Below are positions 45,772-54,922 of a stretch of DNA of 64,000 bases, piece after piece. Each line of letters starts with the position of its first letter. The first letter of the stretch is position 1. The position numbers were made by a program, and so were the translations under genes. Source of the DNA: Chitinophaga rhizosphaerae (GTDB lineage Bacteria > Bacteroidota > Bacteroidia > Chitinophagales > Chitinophagaceae); assembly GCF_003958645.1 (NCBI RefSeq), contig NZ_RXLO01000003.1:186001-250000 (forward strand), given 5' to 3'. The notes below the pieces were generated by a model. That model did not search any database and was not told where the DNA came from. It saw only the letters and a list, made by a program, of their open reading frames with translations.

Positions 45772-46335
45772 ATGAAGAGACATATGAAACGGACTTACCG
45801 TATAGCGAAGTACGTAATCTACCGGGAAACGCTGATCGACCGCAAAGATATGGCCTGGTCTTTCCTCGGGGCATTACTCGGGGTGGGGCTGATCGGGATG
45901 ATCAATCACTTTTACCTGCCCGCGCGCGACAACCTCTTCGTGCTGGGCTCTTTCGGTGCATCCGCCGTCCTGATATACGGGCATACCCAAAGTCCGCTGG
46001 CTCAGCCGCGCAATGTGTTCGGCGGGCACGTGCTCAGCGCCGTCACAGGCGTTACGATGGGTTTGCTGATTGCTTCACCGGAATGGGAGTGGCTGGCCGG
46101 CGCGCTGGCCGTGGCCTGTTCCATCGTGGTGATGCAAATGACGAAAACGGTGCATCCGCCCGGCGGCGCTACGGCTTTGCTGGCCGTTGCCGGCAGCGCG
46201 AAGATCCGGGCGCTGGGGTATTTGTACGTATTGACGCCCGTGGCTTCCGGCGTGGCTTTGCTGCTGATCGTGGCGTATATCATAAATAACATCCCCGGCA
46301 ACCGGAATTATCCCGCCAGGGGAAAATGGTGGTAA
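45772..46335 (+). CDS. HPP-family membrane protein
   Basis: 187 residues from ATG 45772; the open frame begins at a TTG further up. Four or so helices with the name-giving HPPGGATALLA motif (KTVHPPGGA, about 120-128), GSFGASAVLIYG and a QPRNVFGGH motif. HPP proteins are integral membrane proteins associated with nitrite transport in some cyanobacteria and plants; the substrate here is unknown. Divergent from the LacI-family gene. Confidence 0.9.
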   Translation: MKRHMKRTYRIAKYVIYRETLIDRKDMAWSFLGALLGVGLIGMINHFYLPARDNLFVLGSFGASAVLIYGHTQSPLAQPRNVFGGHVLSAVTGVTMGLLIASPEWEWLAGALAVACSIVVMQMTKTVHPPGGATALLAVAGSAKIRALGYLYVLTPVASGVALLLIVAYIINNIPGNRNYPARGKWW

Positions 46336-46412
46336 AAAATCACTGCGCAGATACAATGCATGCCGCATACCTAATTTTGACCCTGTACTTTTATTAGTAT
46401 AGGGAAAATTAC

Positions 46413-46444
46413 AGGACCGCCTACTCATGGGCGGTCCTTTTTTT
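46413..46444 (+). terminator. Terminator downstream of the HPP gene
   Basis: 9-bp stem AGGACCGCC / GGCGGTCCT, 8-base loop, then six T. It lies 78 bases after the stop codon. Confidence 0.88.
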
Positions 46445-46449
46445 ATGCG

Positions 46450-46479
46450 AAAAGCCGCACCCGGTAAAGGATGCGGCTT
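46450..46479 (-). terminator. Terminator of the zinc metalloprotease gene
   Basis: Minus strand: 8-bp stem AAGCCGCA / TGCGGCTT followed by TTTT, 32 bases after the stop codon. Confidence 0.75.
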
Positions 46480-46510
46480 CCGCGACTTATCAATTTTTCA
46501 TCTGTATCGA

Positions 46511-49075
46511 TCAGGACTTCGGGTGCAGGGCCTGGCCGATGCGCTCGGCGAGGTCCTGCAGGTGGAAGCGGGTCATGGCGTCTGGCGCTCCTGCGGCAGC
46601 CGTGCGCACTTCGCCGCGGAGTGCGGTCAGTTGTGCGCGGGCGATGCTGGCCGCGTCGGACGTCATGGGGTTGGGGCCGCCACCGCCCATCATCATCTGG
46701 TTCGGGGAGGTTTCAGGCTCCTTCACCAGCTTGGAAAGCTGCGTGATGTAGGCTTTCTGCAGGTTGCGGCGATAAATGTCTACAGGTTTGCGGGTGTAAA
46801 TCTCGGAGAAGATGCCTTTTTTCAGGTCGGTAGCATAGTCCACAGCCTTGTAGGCAGCGGGGTTCACGGCTTCGTTGTTCAGCAGTTTCACAAAGGTGTT
46901 GGTGCTGAGCAGACGGGCGAGCACGCGTTCCTGCTGAGTCAGGATGAGGGTGGGGGCGTTTCCGCCAACGCGGGCCAGGATTTCCTTGTCGAGCAGCCAG
47001 TTCGGGGTGCTGAACAGCTGGGCCTGGAGGAATTTCAGGGCATCCTGCTGGGTGGCTTTGGCAACTGGCTCGTATACGGTGCCGGACTGTTCAACGGTTT
47101 TCGGCGTTTCGTAGATACCGGCGATGTTTTTGGCTACGTGGCCGTTGTAGCGGCCGAACTGACCGAGGAGTTCCTGGTACATGGTGGCCAGGCTGGAATA
47201 GCCTTCGTTTTCAGTGCGGGTCCAGGCCATGAGATTGGGGAGGATGCGCTGAAGGTTTTTGATACCGTATTCGCTGGCTTTCATGGCGTTGTCGCCCAGG
47301 TCTTCGTTCTGGCTGCGCGGATCGTCGGGGTTCATTTCGGTGCCGAACCAGTAACGTTTGTCCTGCAGGCGGTTGATCACCCATTTGTTGAGGGTAGGCC
47401 GCTCGGAATCGGCGTTGGTGCCGGGGATGGCTTTATACCCCCATTCGATGGCCCATTTGTCGTAATAGTTGATGCGGGGATACAGATCGGCGCCGGAGAT
47501 GCCGTCGCCCGGCTGTGCTACGTAGTTGAAACGGGCGTAGTCCATGATGGAAGCGGCGTGGCCGTGTTCTTTCACCCAGTTCTTATCGCGGAGTTTTTCT
47601 ACGGGATAGGTGGAGCTGGAGCCGAAGTTGTGACGGAGGCCGAGGGTGTGGCCAACTTCGTGGCTGGATACGAAGCGGATGAGTTCGCCCATCAGCTGGT
47701 CGTCGAACTGCATTTTGCGTGCGCGCTCGTCGTTGGGCGCCGCCTGGATCATGTACCAGTTGCGGAGGAGGCTCATGACGTTATGGTACCAGTTGATGTG
47801 GCTTTCCAGGATCTCGCCGGAGCGGGGATCGTGTACGTGCGGGCCGGAGGCGTTGGGCACGTCGGAAGGTTTATATACGATGGCGCTGTACCGTGCGTCT
47901 TCCAGGCTCCAGGTGGAGTCTTCGGCGCGGGTGGGGGCCATGCGGGCGGAGATGGCGTTTTTGAAGCCTGCCTGTTCGAATGCACCCTGCCAGTCGTTCA
48001 CCCCCATGATGAGATATTTGCGCCATTTTTCAGGGGTTGCGGGATCGATGTAGAAAATGATGGGCTTTTTGGGTTCCACCAGTTCACCGCGACGGAATTT
48101 TTCCATGTCTTCGGCCTTGGGTTCGAGGCGCCAGCGGGTGATCATGGCGAGTTTCTTCACGCCCTGCGGGTCTGCGTCGAAGTCGGTGATGCCGGTGGCG
48201 AAGTAGCCGACGCGGGGATCGAAGTAGCGGGGTTCCATGGGAACGGCGGGGAGCAGTACGATGGAGCTGTTGAGCTCTACGGTAGCGAAGCCGCCGCCGG
48301 CAGGGGGCATGCCCGGCATGGGGGGAGTGCCTTGTTTGGAGTAGGTTTTAACGGTTTTGATCTCGATGTTCTCGGGATAGGAGCGCACATCGTCGATGTA
48401 CGACTTGTCTCCCTGCGGAGCGCCGAGTTTCAGCATACCTTTTACGCTGCTGTCGAAGAACAGGACGTCGTTATCGCTGTTAATGTAATCGGTGAGGTCT
48501 ACCACGGAACCTTTGCCGTTCCTGGAGTACGCTTTTACGTCGAACGAAGCCACGATGGGTTGCACGTTGGAGTTCATCACGGCCACGAACATGGGCTGGG
48601 TGGAGTCTTTGGAGCGTTCCGAGAAGGAGATGTTCTTCAGGAAAATGCGATGGTTAGGGCCTTTTTCGAAGCGGATGACGGTTTCGTTGATCTGGTCGCC
48701 GGCGAAGCCCATCATGCGGGCGCGGAGGCCGGCGGCGGACTTGGAGAGGCGGCTTACCACGAGGATGTCTCTGCCGAGGAGGGCATCAGGGATTTCGGCG
48801 AAGAAGCGGTCTTCCTGTTTGTAGATGTTGAACAGGCCGGAGTCGGCAACGGCGTTGGCGTTGATGACTTCGGTGAACTTCTTGGGTTGCGGTTTGGGCG
48901 GTCCGGAGGGCCTTTGGGGGCCGGCGGGCCGGGCGGTGGTGTCTTTGGCCGGGGACGCGGCGGCAGGAGTTTTTTCATTTTTCTTCCTGCGCTGGGCGTG
49001 AGTGGCGGACGGCATCAGCAGTGCTGTGCACAATACGCCGGCTACGGCAGCGGCAAAGGTGCGCTGTAGTTGCAT
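46511..49075 (-). CDS. Exported zinc-dependent metalloprotease (DUF5117/DUF4953 type)
   Basis: 854 residues from ATG 49075, whose product begins MQLQRTFAAAVAGVLCTALL, a signal peptide; the open frame extends 22 codons upstream. A Pro/Ala-rich linker (about 30-65) precedes the DUF5118/DUF5117-like region, then the catalytic DUF4953-like domain with HEVGHTLGLRH (about 500-510), the extended zinc motif HExxHxxGxxH with catalytic Glu and a third His ligand. A MSIMDYARFNYV-like methionine-turn region (AASIMDYARFNYVAQ) follows, as in metzincin-like enzymes. Substrate unknown; probably acts in the periplasm or at the surface. A long open frame on the opposite strand is a composition artefact. Confidence 0.93.
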   Translation of the reverse strand: MQLQRTFAAAVAGVLCTALLMPSATHAQRRKKNEKTPAAASPAKDTTARPAGPQRPSGPPKPQPKKFTEVINANAVADSGLFNIYKQEDRFFAEIPDALLGRDILVVSRLSKSAAGLRARMMGFAGDQINETVIRFEKGPNHRIFLKNISFSERSKDSTQPMFVAVMNSNVQPIVASFDVKAYSRNGKGSVVDLTDYINSDNDVLFFDSSVKGMLKLGAPQGDKSYIDDVRSYPENIEIKTVKTYSKQGTPPMPGMPPAGGGFATVELNSSIVLLPAVPMEPRYFDPRVGYFATGITDFDADPQGVKKLAMITRWRLEPKAEDMEKFRRGELVEPKKPIIFYIDPATPEKWRKYLIMGVNDWQGAFEQAGFKNAISARMAPTRAEDSTWSLEDARYSAIVYKPSDVPNASGPHVHDPRSGEILESHINWYHNVMSLLRNWYMIQAAPNDERARKMQFDDQLMGELIRFVSSHEVGHTLGLRHNFGSSSTYPVEKLRDKNWVKEHGHAASIMDYARFNYVAQPGDGISGADLYPRINYYDKWAIEWGYKAIPGTNADSERPTLNKWVINRLQDKRYWFGTEMNPDDPRSQNEDLGDNAMKASEYGIKNLQRILPNLMAWTRTENEGYSSLATMYQELLGQFGRYNGHVAKNIAGIYETPKTVEQSGTVYEPVAKATQQDALKFLQAQLFSTPNWLLDKEILARVGGNAPTLILTQQERVLARLLSTNTFVKLLNNEAVNPAAYKAVDYATDLKKGIFSEIYTRKPVDIYRRNLQKAYITQLSKLVKEPETSPNQMMMGGGGPNPMTSDAASIARAQLTALRGEVRTAAAGAPDAMTRFHLQDLAERIGQALHPKS

Positions 49076-49653
49076 GTGCGTGGTGATTGGTTTTTGTGTG
49101 GTAAATAATAAGCGGAGACAAAAGAAGGGTAAGAAAGTCATAATAAATCGTTAAAATCCATAAAAGACAAAAAATGCAGTAAGAGCGGAAATTAAAAATC
49201 TGTAAATTGCCCGAAGGCATTCCCTGTAACGGGAGCGTTGCTGCGATGTGAATGCAGGGGGAACCATGAAATAGGAATCGTAAGTATTTAAAATTTCTGT
49301 TGGATCGTTTGGAAATTTTCTTAAATTGTGCGTCCAACTTTGAAAAAAAATCAATCGATTCCGCCGTGTCGGTAGAGCTAAGTTGGGAGAGGACAGTAAG
49401 AATAACATTATTTATTTTTTCTATCTAAGTGTTTGCTCAATTAATGTGAAGGGGAGTGGAATGCCCTATGGTGGGGCTTTTGTGAAGTGTGGTTAAATTT
49501 TTTGGGTGACACTTGTTTTTTTGAGGAAGGCTTATAACTTTGCGAATCACTGATTATAAGCGGGTTACCCGTGTGAATTATGAAATTGCGATCTAAACTT
49601 TTTAATTACTAACAAACAAACAGTTTAATTTTTAACACTAAAATTCAATCAAC
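49076..49653. other. 578-base AT-rich intergenic region
   Basis: Holds the divergent regulatory regions of the metalloprotease and the Ton operon. Short minus-strand frames in 49151-49408 lack ribosome sites and family similarity. The one clear element is the promoter at 49513-49542. Otherwise nothing is supported. Confidence 0.7.
49513..49542 (+). promoter_or_regulatory. Predicted promoter of the exbB-tonB operon
   Basis: -33 TTG (49513-49515) and -7 TAACTTTG (49535-49542) with 19 bases between them, a near-ideal Bacteroidota promoter. It gives a leader of about 105 bases before exbB. Confidence 0.8.
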
Positions 49654-50508
49654 ATGGCTGAGACTAAAACAACTGTGACTGCAGCTGCTGCCAAAACGAC
49701 TTCTCATCAAGCCAAAAAATCGTCCAATTTATTTGCGATCCTGGCTGTACCTATTTGTATCGCCATCGCATACATCTTTTACATTTTTGTATTAGGTAAT
49801 GCTCAGAACTTCCAGGGAGGCAATCCTGAGAATCACCCGGTAGACACCGGAATTGGAAAATGGTTTGGTACCGTTCACAAAGGTGGCGCCATCGTGCCTA
49901 TTCTTATCTCAATCTTGTTGATTTGTATCACTTTCGTAATCGAGCGTGCCCTGTACCTGTCGAAAGCAAAGGGTAAATTCAGCGGATCCGAGCTGGTACG
50001 TAAAGTGCAGTATCACCTGGCGAACAAAAACGTTGACGCTGCAATGGCGGAATGCGACAAGCAAAAAGGCTCTGTAGGGAATGTTCTGAAAGCAGGCCTG
50101 AAGAAGTACAAGGAAATGATCACCAACACCGAGCTGGACACGGACCAGAAGATCCTGACCATCAAGAACGAAATCGAGGAAACGACTGCGCTGGAGCTCC
50201 CGATGATGGAAAAGAACCTCGTGTTCCTGTCTACCATCGCTTCCGTAGCTACGCTGGTAGGGCTGTTCGGTACGGTACTCGGGATGATCAAGGCGTTCTC
50301 CGCGATGTCTAACAGCGGTGCTCCGGACTCTTCCGCACTGGCACTCGGTATCTCTGAGGCCCTCATCAACACGGCACTGGGTATCGGTACCTCCGCTATC
50401 GCGATCATCATGTATAACTACTTCACTACCAATATCGACAGCATCACCTACGCTATCGACGAATCTGGCTTTACTTTGACACAGTCTTTCGCTGCCAACC
50501 ACAAATAA
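49654..50508 (+). CDS. exbB: ExbB/TolQ-type proton channel protein
   Basis: 284-residue inner-membrane protein of the Ton motor. Ala/Thr/Lys-rich N-terminus, then three helices (about 25-48, 85-105, with the third pair about 190-250). The conserved core includes LVGLFGTVLGMIKAF and EALINTALGIGTSAIAI, which line the proton pore with ExbD. Longer N-terminus than E. coli ExbB, usual in Bacteroidota. Followed by two exbD genes and tonB, it powers TonB-dependent receptors such as the SusC of this window. Confidence 0.95.
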   Translation: MAETKTTVTAAAAKTTSHQAKKSSNLFAILAVPICIAIAYIFYIFVLGNAQNFQGGNPENHPVDTGIGKWFGTVHKGGAIVPILISILLICITFVIERALYLSKAKGKFSGSELVRKVQYHLANKNVDAAMAECDKQKGSVGNVLKAGLKKYKEMITNTELDTDQKILTIKNEIEETTALELPMMEKNLVFLSTIASVATLVGLFGTVLGMIKAFSAMSNSGAPDSSALALGISEALINTALGIGTSAIAIIMYNYFTTNIDSITYAIDESGFTLTQSFAANHK

Positions 50509-50578
50509 TTTCGTAAATTATTGTGGAATCTACCGCGAACTGAATCTAATTAAGTGAACCAAACAAAAGGAGTGTAAG

Positions 50579-51229
50579 ATGCCAAAGGTAAAAATGCCAA
50601 GGAAAAGCACCCTCATCGACATGACGGCGATGTGTGACGTGGCTTTCCTGCTGCTGACCTTCTTCATGCTCGCCACCAAATTCAAACCGGACGAACCGGT
50701 TGCGGTGGTGACTCCCTCCTCCATCAACACCCAGCTGCTGCCGGACGCGGACGTGATCCTGCTGACAGTGGACAAAGACGGAAGAGTGTTTTTCAGCATG
50801 GACGGTCAGCCCAAAAGAAGACAACTCATCGAAGACCTGAATACCAACTTCAAGCTTGGCCTGGAAGAGAAGGATATCCGGAACTTCATGGTTGGCTCCA
50901 GCGTAGGTACGGATTTCAAAAACCTGAAACAGGTATTGAACCTTACGGCCGACCAGCGCAAGCAAAGTAATGTTGAGAAAGGCATCCCCATGGATTCCAC
51001 GAACAACGAGCTGGCGATCTGGATCGAGTACGCACGTGCCGCGCAAGGGAACAACAACAAGCTGAAGTATTGCATCAAGGCCGACAACGAGACGCCCTAC
51101 CCCGTGATCAAACGGGTGCTGGACACCTTCAAGGAAAAGAAAATCCAGAAATTAAACCTGGTGACCAACCTGGAGGCCAAACCGGCAGGCTCCGCGGCTG
51201 CGCTGTATGAAGAGCAAAACCAGGATTAA
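50579..51229 (+). CDS. exbD: ExbD/TolR-type protein 1
   Basis: 216 residues. One N-terminal membrane helix (about 17-36) with the conserved pore aspartate in STLIDMTAMCDVAFLLLTFFMLATKF; here the Asp is in CDVAF. A periplasmic domain of about 170 residues follows (VKRVLDTFKEKKIQKLNLVTNL close to the end), longer than in E. coli ExbD. Second gene of the operon, 70 bases after exbB. Confidence 0.93.
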   Translation: MPKVKMPRKSTLIDMTAMCDVAFLLLTFFMLATKFKPDEPVAVVTPSSINTQLLPDADVILLTVDKDGRVFFSMDGQPKRRQLIEDLNTNFKLGLEEKDIRNFMVGSSVGTDFKNLKQVLNLTADQRKQSNVEKGIPMDSTNNELAIWIEYARAAQGNNNKLKYCIKADNETPYPVIKRVLDTFKEKKIQKLNLVTNLEAKPAGSAAALYEEQNQD

Positions 51230-51289
51230 GCCCATTAAAAGGCCCTCCTGTCAGTAAACAACATTAAGTAACTAAAAAATATTGCTACC

Positions 51290-51880
51290 ATGGCTGAAAT
51301 GGATACCAGTAGTCAGGGCGGTGGTAAGAAGAAACACGGCGTCAAGAAAGGCAAAAAACTTTCTACCCGTGTGGACATGACTCCGATGGTGGATCTCGGG
51401 TTTCTCCTGATCACCTTCTTCATGCTCACCACCACCATGTCGAAGCCCAAGACCATGGACCTGATCATGCCCAAGGATACTGAAAAGCAGGAAGAGCAGA
51501 ACAAGGTGAAAGAATCCACCGCTCTTACCATCCTGTTGGGTAAAAAAGACCAGGTTTACTACTACGAAGGGTTGGCACAGGATCCGAATGCCTCCAGCAA
51601 CCCGGACTTCTTCAAAGCAACCACCTTCGCCAATACCAACGGCATCCGCGACATCATCATCAAAAAACGTGATGAAGTGGCCCGCCTGCGGAACAGCAAA
51701 GGAGAGCCTGAAGACGTGGTTGTCATCATCAAAGCTGACGATGGCTCTACGTACAAGAACTTTGTAGATTTATTGGATGAAATGGCCATCAACCGTATCC
51801 AGCGTTATGCTACGGTGGATATCAGCGACCAGGACAAGCAATGGATCAAATCTACTGAAGCCAGCAACGGCATCCAGTAG
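51290..51880 (+). CDS. exbD: ExbD/TolR-type protein 2
   Basis: 196 residues. N-terminus rich in Lys and Gly (GGGKKKHGVKKGKK), a membrane helix around 27-46 with MTPMVDLGFLLITFFMLTT, whose Asp is the pore residue, and a periplasmic part ending YVDLLDEMAINRIQRYATVDIS-like (FVDLLDEMAINRI). It differs clearly from ExbD 1, and two ExbD genes per Ton operon is common in Bacteroidota. The ATG is at 51290; tonB starts 45 bases after the stop. Confidence 0.93.
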   Translation: MAEMDTSSQGGGKKKHGVKKGKKLSTRVDMTPMVDLGFLLITFFMLTTTMSKPKTMDLIMPKDTEKQEEQNKVKESTALTILLGKKDQVYYYEGLAQDPNASSNPDFFKATTFANTNGIRDIIIKKRDEVARLRNSKGEPEDVVVIIKADDGSTYKNFVDLLDEMAINRIQRYATVDISDQDKQWIKSTEASNGIQ

Positions 51881-51925
51881 TATGGAAAACAATCATTTTT
51901 TGCATCCATCAATAAACGTGTAACT

Positions 51926-52762
51926 ATGGATACAGCTAAAATTCTCAAGTCCGACTTTCTTGACATCCTGTTCGAAGACAGGAACAAGAACTACGGTGCT
52001 TACGAGCTTCGCAAGAAGTACGACAAGCGCGTTCGGAACTCTATCCTGGGAACGGCTGCCATGGCGTTGCTGATTGTCGGCTCTTACTTCATCTACCTGA
52101 ACCTGAAAGCAGACAATACAGATAAAAACACCAAGCCGGTCATCGAGGATATTAAACTGGAGGACGTGAAGTTGCCGGACGATCCGAAAACTCCGCCCCC
52201 GCCCCCTCCGCCGCCCGCTCCGCCCCCGCCGGTGAAGCCGTCTGTTCAGTTCACCCCTCCGGTGATCAAGAAAGACGAAGAGGTGAAAGCTGAGGAAGAA
52301 CTGGTAAAGATTGAAGAGATCAAAGACAAGGCCGTTTCTACCAAAACCGTAGAAGGCGATCCTAACGGTATCGACCCGGGCCTGATCAATGATTCCAAAG
52401 GTACCGGCGTAGTTGACGCGCCCCCGCCGCCCCCGAAAGAGGAGATTTTCACCTTCGTGGAACAACCTCCGACCTTCCCCGGTGGTGACGAAGCGCTCAA
52501 CAAGTTCCTCAGCAATAACATCCGTTACCCCCACCTGGCCACTGAAAACGGCATCCAGGGTACCGTGTTCGTATCATTCGTGGTAGACTCGGAAGGTAAC
52601 ATCAAGGATGTGAAAACTGTTGGGCAAGCCAAAGGCGGCGGTCTCGAAGATGAGGCCATCCGCGTGGTGAAGAAAATGCCGAAATGGAAACCCGGTAAGC
52701 AGAACGGACGCCAGGTATCTGTGCAGTTCAACCTGCCTATCCGCTTCACCCTCCAAGAGTAG
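51926..52762 (+). CDS. tonB: TonB-type energy transducer
   Basis: 278 residues. Cytoplasmic N-terminus with FEDRNKNYGAYELRKKYDKR, a motif of Bacteroidota TonB; membrane helix about 41-60; proline-rich span (about 88-110, eight consecutive Pro and a further Pro-Ala repeat) that crosses the periplasm; C-terminal TonB domain (about 190-278: FPGGDEALNKFLSNNIRYP, GTVFVSFVVDSEGNI, MPKWKPGKQNGRQV). Carries force from ExbB/ExbD to TonB-dependent receptors. Last gene of the operon, followed by a terminator. Confidence 0.96.
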   Translation: MDTAKILKSDFLDILFEDRNKNYGAYELRKKYDKRVRNSILGTAAMALLIVGSYFIYLNLKADNTDKNTKPVIEDIKLEDVKLPDDPKTPPPPPPPPAPPPPVKPSVQFTPPVIKKDEEVKAEEELVKIEEIKDKAVSTKTVEGDPNGIDPGLINDSKGTGVVDAPPPPPKEEIFTFVEQPPTFPGGDEALNKFLSNNIRYPHLATENGIQGTVFVSFVVDSEGNIKDVKTVGQAKGGGLEDEAIRVVKKMPKWKPGKQNGRQVSVQFNLPIRFTLQE

Positions 52763-52791
52763 TATTTAGTCTCAAGCTAGTAGTACATACT

Positions 52792-52822
52792 AAATCCCCC
52801 TGGTTTACCGGGGGGATTTTTT
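52792..52822 (+). terminator. Terminator of the Ton operon
   Basis: Stem AAATCCCCC pairing with GGGGGATTT around a short loop, then TTTTTT, 30 bases past the tonB stop. Confidence 0.92.
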
Positions 52823-52877
52823 ATTGGGCCCAACGGCCCCGCCCCGCCGGCACGGAGATTTTCTTTAATTTCGGGCC

Positions 52878-54260
52878 ATGATAGGAAAACTTGGCGGGCA
52901 CGACGACACCATCGTGGCCATCGCAACCGCGCCGGGCGTTGGCGCCATTGCCGTGATCCGGCTGAGCGGCAAAGCGGCCGTAGCCATCACCGACCGGCTG
53001 TTCCCCTCGAAAGATTTGGCTTCGCAACCCACCCACACCCTGCATTTCGGCGGGCTCCATTTCCAGGGGCGCCTTGTAGACGAGGTGGTGGTTTCACTTT
53101 ACCGTGCGCCGAAGTCTTACACCGGCGAGGAAGTGGTGGAAATTTCCTGTCATGGTTCACCTTTCATCCAGCAGCAGATCGTGGAAGCCTGCATCGCTGA
53201 AGGCGCGCGGCTTGCGCGGCCCGGAGAGTTCACCCAGCGGGCGTTCCTCAACGGCAAGCTCGATCTTACGCAAGCCGAATCCGTCGCCGACCTGATCGCC
53301 AGCAACACGGCCGCTTCGCACCAAACGGCGCTCCAGCAAATGCGCGGCGGCTTTTCGCGCGAGCTGTACGCCCTCCGCGAACAACTCATCAAATTTTCCG
53401 CACTCATAGAGCTCGAGCTCGATTTCAGCCAGGAAGACGTGGAATTCGCAGACCGCACTGCCCTGTACGCGCTGGTAAACGAATCCGTTTCGGAAGTTTC
53501 GCGGCTGATTTCGTCGTTCAAAGTGGGGAACGTTATCAAAAACGGTGTAAATACCGCGATCATCGGGCGCCCGAACGCCGGGAAATCCACCCTGCTCAAC
53601 ACGCTGCTCAATGAAAACCGCGCCATCGTGAGCGACATCGCCGGCACCACGCGCGACACCATCGAAGAAGTGCTCAACATCGGCGGCATCCTGTTCCGCC
53701 TAATCGATACGGCGGGCATCCGGGAAAGCAACGATGCCATCGAGAGCATCGGGGTACAGAAGTCGCTGGAGAAGATGCGCGAAGCGGGCATCGTGGTATA
53801 CCTGTTCGATGTGTCTGAACTGACGGTGGATGATTTGCTGGAACAAGTGAAGGAATTCGATCACGAGGGGATTTCGTACCTGTTGGTCGGCAATAAATCC
53901 GACGTGCTGGGGGCCGAGGAAGCGCGCGCCAAATTCAGTTTCATTCCCGGGATCATTTTCATCTCCGCCCGCGATCATTCCCAGATCACGGAGTTGAAAG
54001 ATCAGCTGGTACACAAAGTGATGGGCGGCGCCATCAACACAGAAAATACCATCATTACAAACGTTCGCCATTACTCGGCGCTGCAGGAAGTGCTGTCTTC
54101 GTTGAAAGATGTGAAGGGAGGAATGGATAACGGGCTGCCCGGGGATCTCCTCGCGCTCGACATTCGCCGGTGCCTGCATTATTTAGCGGATATCGCCGGG
54201 GAGGTGACGAATGAGGACCGGTTGGACTATATTTTTTCGAAGTTTTGTATCGGGAAGTAG
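52878..54260 (+). CDS. mnmE: tRNA modification GTPase MnmE (TrmE)
   Basis: 460-residue GTPase that, with MnmG, modifies the wobble uridine of several tRNAs. N-terminal TrmE domain (IVAIATAPGVGAIAVIRLSG), helical domain, then the G domain: G1 GRPNAGKS, G2 region GTTRDT, G3 DTAG, G4 NKSD and SAR-type G5. The C-terminus is CIGK, which holds the conserved Cys of MnmE. All intact. The mobile element begins just downstream, leaving the gene and its terminator whole. Confidence 0.97.
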   Translation: MIGKLGGHDDTIVAIATAPGVGAIAVIRLSGKAAVAITDRLFPSKDLASQPTHTLHFGGLHFQGRLVDEVVVSLYRAPKSYTGEEVVEISCHGSPFIQQQIVEACIAEGARLARPGEFTQRAFLNGKLDLTQAESVADLIASNTAASHQTALQQMRGGFSRELYALREQLIKFSALIELELDFSQEDVEFADRTALYALVNESVSEVSRLISSFKVGNVIKNGVNTAIIGRPNAGKSTLLNTLLNENRAIVSDIAGTTRDTIEEVLNIGGILFRLIDTAGIRESNDAIESIGVQKSLEKMREAGIVVYLFDVSELTVDDLLEQVKEFDHEGISYLLVGNKSDVLGAEEARAKFSFIPGIIFISARDHSQITELKDQLVHKVMGGAINTENTIITNVRHYSALQEVLSSLKDVKGGMDNGLPGDLLALDIRRCLHYLADIAGEVTNEDRLDYIFSKFCIGK

Positions 54261-54319
54261 CGGCTTGTTTTTAATTGCTTTAAATTTTCTTTGTTTATCT
54301 AACGTAATGTAATACAGTA

Positions 54320-54346
54320 GGGCAATCCAGCGGATTGCCCTTTTTT
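54320..54346 (+). terminator. Terminator of mnmE
   Basis: 9-bp stem GGGCAATCC / GGATTGCCC, 3-base loop, then six T. It marks the last clearly chromosomal feature before the integrative element. Confidence 0.92.
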
Positions 54347-54389
54347 GTTCCCGTTTTATTTTGCTCGTGTTTTGAAAAGGCTTAGTATT

Positions 54390-54414
54390 GTTTTGAGATG
54401 AAACAGTACAAAAC
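54390..54414. repeat. Candidate recombination core: inverted GTTTTG/CAAAAC arms
   Basis: GTTTTG (54390-54395) and CAAAAC (54409-54414) form an inverted pair with a 13-base centre, between the mnmE terminator and the integrase operon. Tyrosine recombinase core sites often look like this, but without the right end it cannot be tested. Confidence 0.3.
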
Positions 54415-54440
54415 GTGATGGGGAGGTAAGGAGAAGTTGT

Positions 54441-54500
54441 CAGTATATGGCAGTATTTGGCGGTTATTGGCACTTCGCGTCTTTCCGGGTCAGTTTTGGG
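54441..54500 (+). repeat. In-phase 10-bp direct repeats upstream of the integrase operon
   Basis: Three adjacent copies close to CAGTATTTGG start at 54441, 54451 and 54461, and a fourth (CAGTTTTGGG) at 54491, exactly five helical turns from the first. Spacing in multiples of 10 places them on one face of DNA, as for integrase arm sites or an operator of the first HTH gene. Confidence 0.55.
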
Positions 54501-54526
54501 CATTTCGAACACTTAACTTTTTGTCC

Positions 54527-54922
54527 ATGAGCAGCAACCAACGGATCAAGAAAGTCTGCGAGCATTGCAACGAGATCTTCATCGCGCAAAAAGCGACGAC
54601 GAAGTATTGTTCGTTGGTTTGTGCGCAGCGTAATTATAAGTTGCGGGAGAAGCGGGAGCGGTTGAAGAAGGCGGAGGCTCCGGCAGTTATAGACAGTTCT
54701 CCGCCTGTTGAAAAGATCGGCCCGGTGAAGGTGGAGGCTGCTTCGGGGATGGGGGATCTGATCACCATCCAGCAATTGGCCCAGGTCACTAACCTCAGCG
54801 AGCGGACGCTCTTCAGATTGATCAAAGACCCTGAGTTCCCGAAGATCAGGATCGGGCGGAATCTCCTGTTTCACCGGGAAACTGTTATTCAATTCATCGT
54901 TCGTAAATACAGCACAGTATGA
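54527..54922 (+). CDS. Zinc-finger plus helix-turn-helix DNA-binding protein
   Basis: 131 residues from ATG 54527; the frame is open further up. The N-terminus has a treble-clef-like cysteine set (CEHC at about 12-15 and CSLVC near 34-38), followed by a basic linker and a MerR/excisionase-type HTH near 82-130 (ITIQQLAQVTNLSERTLFRLIKDPEFPKIRIG). Proteins of this kind lead the integrase operon in several Bacteroidota elements. The stop codon overlaps the integrase ATG by 4 bases (ATGA), so translation is coupled. Role probably in excision control, by inference. Confidence 0.82.
   Translation: MSSNQRIKKVCEHCNEIFIAQKATTKYCSLVCAQRNYKLREKRERLKKAEAPAVIDSSPPVEKIGPVKVEAASGMGDLITIQQLAQVTNLSERTLFRLIKDPEFPKIRIGRNLLFHRETVIQFIVRKYSTV

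Noticed and set aside
46427-49069. 880-codon open frame on the plus strand opposite the zinc metalloprotease
   Set aside because: It mirrors the protease in another frame; high GC at third positions keeps the antisense strand open. No ribosome site, no family, and the protease is clearly real.
49151-49408. Minus-strand short frames upstream of the metalloprotease
   Set aside because: AT-rich sequence with poor start context, overlapping regulatory DNA; no similarity to any family.
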